63,443 bases of DNA from NCBI RefSeq assembly GCF_000379945.1, contig NZ_KB904127.1:1-63443 (forward strand), in the 5' to 3' direction. The DNA is from Porphyromonas macacae DSM 20710 = JCM 13914. Its GTDB lineage: Bacteria > Bacteroidota > Bacteroidia > Bacteroidales > Porphyromonadaceae. The position numbers and the translations under genes are program-made. A model generated the notes under the pieces. The model was not told the origin of the DNA and searched no databases. It saw nothing but the letters and a program-made list of their open reading frames with translations. This document shows, one piece after another, positions 61,980 through 63,443 of the stretch; positions within the stretch are counted from its first letter, which is position 1; every line of letters starts with the position of its first letter.

Positions 61980-62588
61980 TCACTGTTTCGTCAGATACAC
62001 ATACGTTTCTTCAAAACGGGTAGGGAAAAGCTGGCGACCTCCATCCTGAAGCCAAACGTCCCGAGGATGCAAATCTAACAACAGTTGTTTTCCGTCTTCG
62101 GAAAAATGACAACCGATATAACTCATTTGCGTGTTCTTATAGCTTTCACCGAAATAGTCGAACACATATCCCGTACCCTTGATATTTCCAAGATAAGCCC
62201 CTTTTATGACTCCACGGTTTGTCTTATCTTTTATTTCGAGACTGTTAAAAAGTTCATTACCCTTCTCGTCAACAACACGGTAGCGCAGATAAAGGATCTC
62301 TTCCGTATACTCCGGAAGCATGGTTGTTTGTACTCCTTTTTCTATGTGAATCTCATACAGGAAACCTTTGCATCGACCAGCATTACAAGAACCTTTCCAT
62401 ACTCCCAGAAACTTATCTAAAATGTGATTGATATCCTTAAAATCTATCCTTTCTTTGGGACGTCCTCCCCATTTTAAATATTCCAGACGTTTCTCAACGG
62501 ATTCTACACGCTGAGCGTTCAAGTTGCTACTGAAAATCATAAGAAAAAACAGCAACACAACAATCAATAAGCCATTTCTTCGCATCAT
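61980..62588 (-). CDS. Secreted protein X1 of the tandem array (202 aa)
   Basis: The 202-residue exported protein has a signal peptide ending N-L-N-A-Q and a beta-rich domain of lipocalin-like appearance, with F-L-G-V-W-K-G-S-C-N-A-G-R-C-K-G and G-Y-V-F-D-Y-F-G-E-S-Y. It resembles the DUF6705-type proteins of Bacteroidota, a weak call. Two close Cys (in C-N-A-G-R-C) may form a disulfide. The 3' end recurs as a broken copy at 62720-62800. It is followed by the remnant at 61778-61927 and then Y1, on the same strand. Confidence 0.65.
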   Translation of the reverse strand: MMRRNGLLIVVLLFFLMIFSSNLNAQRVESVEKRLEYLKWGGRPKERIDFKDINHILDKFLGVWKGSCNAGRCKGFLYEIHIEKGVQTTMLPEYTEEILYLRYRVVDEKGNELFNSLEIKDKTNRGVIKGAYLGNIKGTGYVFDYFGESYKNTQMSYIGCHFSEDGKQLLLDLHPRDVWLQDGGRQLFPTRFEETYVYLTKQ

Positions 62589-62646
62589 GGTATGAATGAA
62601 ATTAAAGTTAACCGCACACTAAGATATCAAAGCTTTTCTTATTATC

Positions 62647-62689
62647 TTAAAAAGACAGTTTCCGGAGATTGCAGAGACTGTCTTTTTAA
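62647..62689 (-). terminator. Terminator between array units
   Basis: TTAAAAAGACAGT (62647-62659) pairs perfectly with ACTGTCTTTTTAA (62677-62689) around a 17-nt loop, with T-runs on either strand. It separates the degenerate X copy from X1. Confidence 0.8.
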
Positions 62690-62719
62690 TGTAACATCTA
62701 TGTTTAGGAACACAAAACA

Positions 62720-62800
62720 TCACTGTTTCGTCAGATACACATACATATTTTCAAAACGGACAGGGAAGATCTGACGGCCTCCATCCTGACTTCAAACGTC
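62720..62800 (-). pseudogene. Degenerate 3' end of a second X gene
   Basis: The segment encodes S-Q-D-G-G-R-Q-I-F-P-V-R-F-E-N-M-Y-V-Y-L-T-K-Q and a stop, matching the end of X1 (L-Q-D-G-G-R-Q-L-F-P-T-R-F-E-E-T-Y-V-Y-L-T-K-Q). The Trp after D-V in X1 is replaced by a TGA stop, and the match ends at about 62800. Only the last third of the gene is left. It lies between Y2 and the terminator at 62647-62689. Confidence 0.85.
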
Positions 62801-62849
62801 ATGTACATCACAACAAACCCACCGTTTCAAAAAATACGATCAGGAAGTG

Positions 62850-63272
62850 CTACTTTTCTTTTTCCTTGATTTTTTTCAAGATAATGATATAGTTGTTGCC
62901 TAAAAGGATGCGTAGAGCTTCTCCTGTTTTATCATAGATCGTGACTACCGCAGCATACTCTGCTTCCATCACTTCTTTCGTCCGGTCGTAAGGGAAATGC
63001 ACCTTGTACATAATATCCCCCTTTCTTGCACCATAAGAGATGCTCTCAGGGTCATTATTATCATAAGGGAAAACAAGCTCCGTGATAAAGGGTTCGCCAT
63101 ACTCTCGATAAAACGCCTTGAAACGATCCCTTTGGTAAACCTCTCGGGCTATCTCCAAGAGCTTCGCTTCACGCTCCGCCTTCGGAAGATCCGAAAGTCT
63201 CTGTGCTTTAAGGCTGCTGCCAATACCGCAGCAAATGATAACCGGTACCATCAATAACAATTTCTTCTTCAT
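62850..63272 (-). CDS. Small secreted protein, array copy Y2 (140 aa)
   Basis: This is a close duplicate of Y1 with the same signal peptide, the same E-Y-G-E-P-F-I-T motif and the same L-K-K-I-K-E-K-E-K end. Differences from Y1 are few and scattered (for example F-V-Y against L-V-F, and D-I-F-L against R-I-L-L), so the duplication is recent or kept alike by gene conversion. Its leader carries an 18-base stretch complementary to its own coding region (63306-63323 against 63086-63103). No function can be assigned. Confidence 0.75.
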   Translation of the reverse strand: MKKKLLLMVPVIICCGIGSSLKAQRLSDLPKAEREAKLLEIAREVYQRDRFKAFYREYGEPFITELVFPYDNNDPESISYGARKGDIMYKVHFPYDRTKEVMEAEYAAVVTIYDKTGEALRILLGNNYIIILKKIKEKEK

Positions 63273-63355
63273 CGTTTCTGCCTTTTGGGATAGATATAAG
63301 ATCTAAGTATGGCGAACCCTTTACAAAGAGATAACAACTCTTCTTTTACGCTAAA

Positions 63356-63443
63356 CTACTTCTCCTTTTCCTTGATTTTTTTCAAGATAATGATAAAACC
63401 ATTCCCTAAAAGAATGTGTACTGCTTCTGCCGTTTTATCATAG
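63356..63443 (-). CDS. Small secreted protein, array copy Y3 (C-terminal part, cut by window edge)
   Basis: Twenty-eight codons before the TAG at 63356-63358 encode Y-D-K-T-A-E-A-V-H-I-L-L-G-N-G and I-I-I-L-K-K-I-K-E-K-E-K. This matches the end of Y1 and Y2 with several substitutions, so it is an older copy. The rest lies outside the window; whether the gene is complete is not known. It proves that the tandem array continues to the right. Confidence 0.75.
   Translation of the reverse strand, partial: YDKTAEAVHILLGNGFIIILKKIKEKEK

Overview
The window reads as a chromosomal segment of a Porphyromonas species (Bacteroidota), related to but not obviously identical with P. gingivalis. The main reasons are a complete fimX-pgmA-fimA-fimB-fimC-fimD-fimE fimbrial locus whose gene order, gene lengths and FimA sequence match the P. 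gingivalis type, an adjacent hmuY-hmuR haem uptake pair, SusC/SusD outer-membrane pairs, many lipoproteins, and promoters of the Bacteroidetes form TTG-N19..21-TAnnTTTG. No rRNA, tRNA or CRISPR array was seen.

Layout. Bases 1-243 are the 3' end of an IS1182-type insertion sequence, cut by the window edge. Bases 271-14101 are minus-strand genes: a SusD lipoprotein and its SusC partner (frameshifted at a C5 run), hmuR/hmuY, a large CarboxypepD-reg/OMP_b-brl_3 barrel, a DUF2851 protein and mannose-1-phosphate guanylyltransferase. Bases 14364-22862 are a six-gene plus-strand operon: a TonB-dependent receptor, a DUF4876 lipoprotein, a DUF6850 barrel, an ABC ATPase, an ABC membrane subunit and a DUF4857 membrane protein. 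This is a predicted envelope-spanning transport system with no established substrate. Bases 23107-26208 are an overlapping minus-strand set (YeiH-type transporter, mutY, pfkA). Bases 26754-27910 are a long AT-rich non-coding stretch carrying the promoter and a leader of about 450 nt for the fimbrial locus (27911-37266), which is visibly AT-richer than its surroundings.

Bases 37445-47333 are plus-strand genes, mostly housekeeping or envelope: metG, a 5'-nucleotidase lipoprotein, a DEDDh-like exonuclease relative with altered active-site residues, a CtpA-type protease, a zinc-ribbon/FHA protein, a helix-hairpin-helix outer-membrane protein and an aquaporin. From 47691 to the end everything is on the minus strand: a FadL-family barrel, an extremely Tyr/Trp/Gly-rich secreted protein, mscL, corA (with a structured leader of about 220 nt), tsaB, two ABC-2 permeases with HlyD and TolC partners but no ATPase gene, a coiled-coil membrane protein, a DUF3256 protein, a HAD hydrolase, and finally a tandem array of small secreted proteins with degenerate copies that runs off the right edge.

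Between the genes there are three copies of an exactly 94-bp palindromic repeat (8410, 26914, 47432), and three related GGGGCTGTG...CACAGCCCC hairpins that resemble the terminal repeat of the insertion sequence at the left edge. The best candidates for something undescribed are the 94-bp repeat family, the right-edge tandem array (including an 18-nt element antisense to its own coding sequence), the six-gene DUF4876/DUF6850/ABC/DUF4857 system and the structured corA leader.
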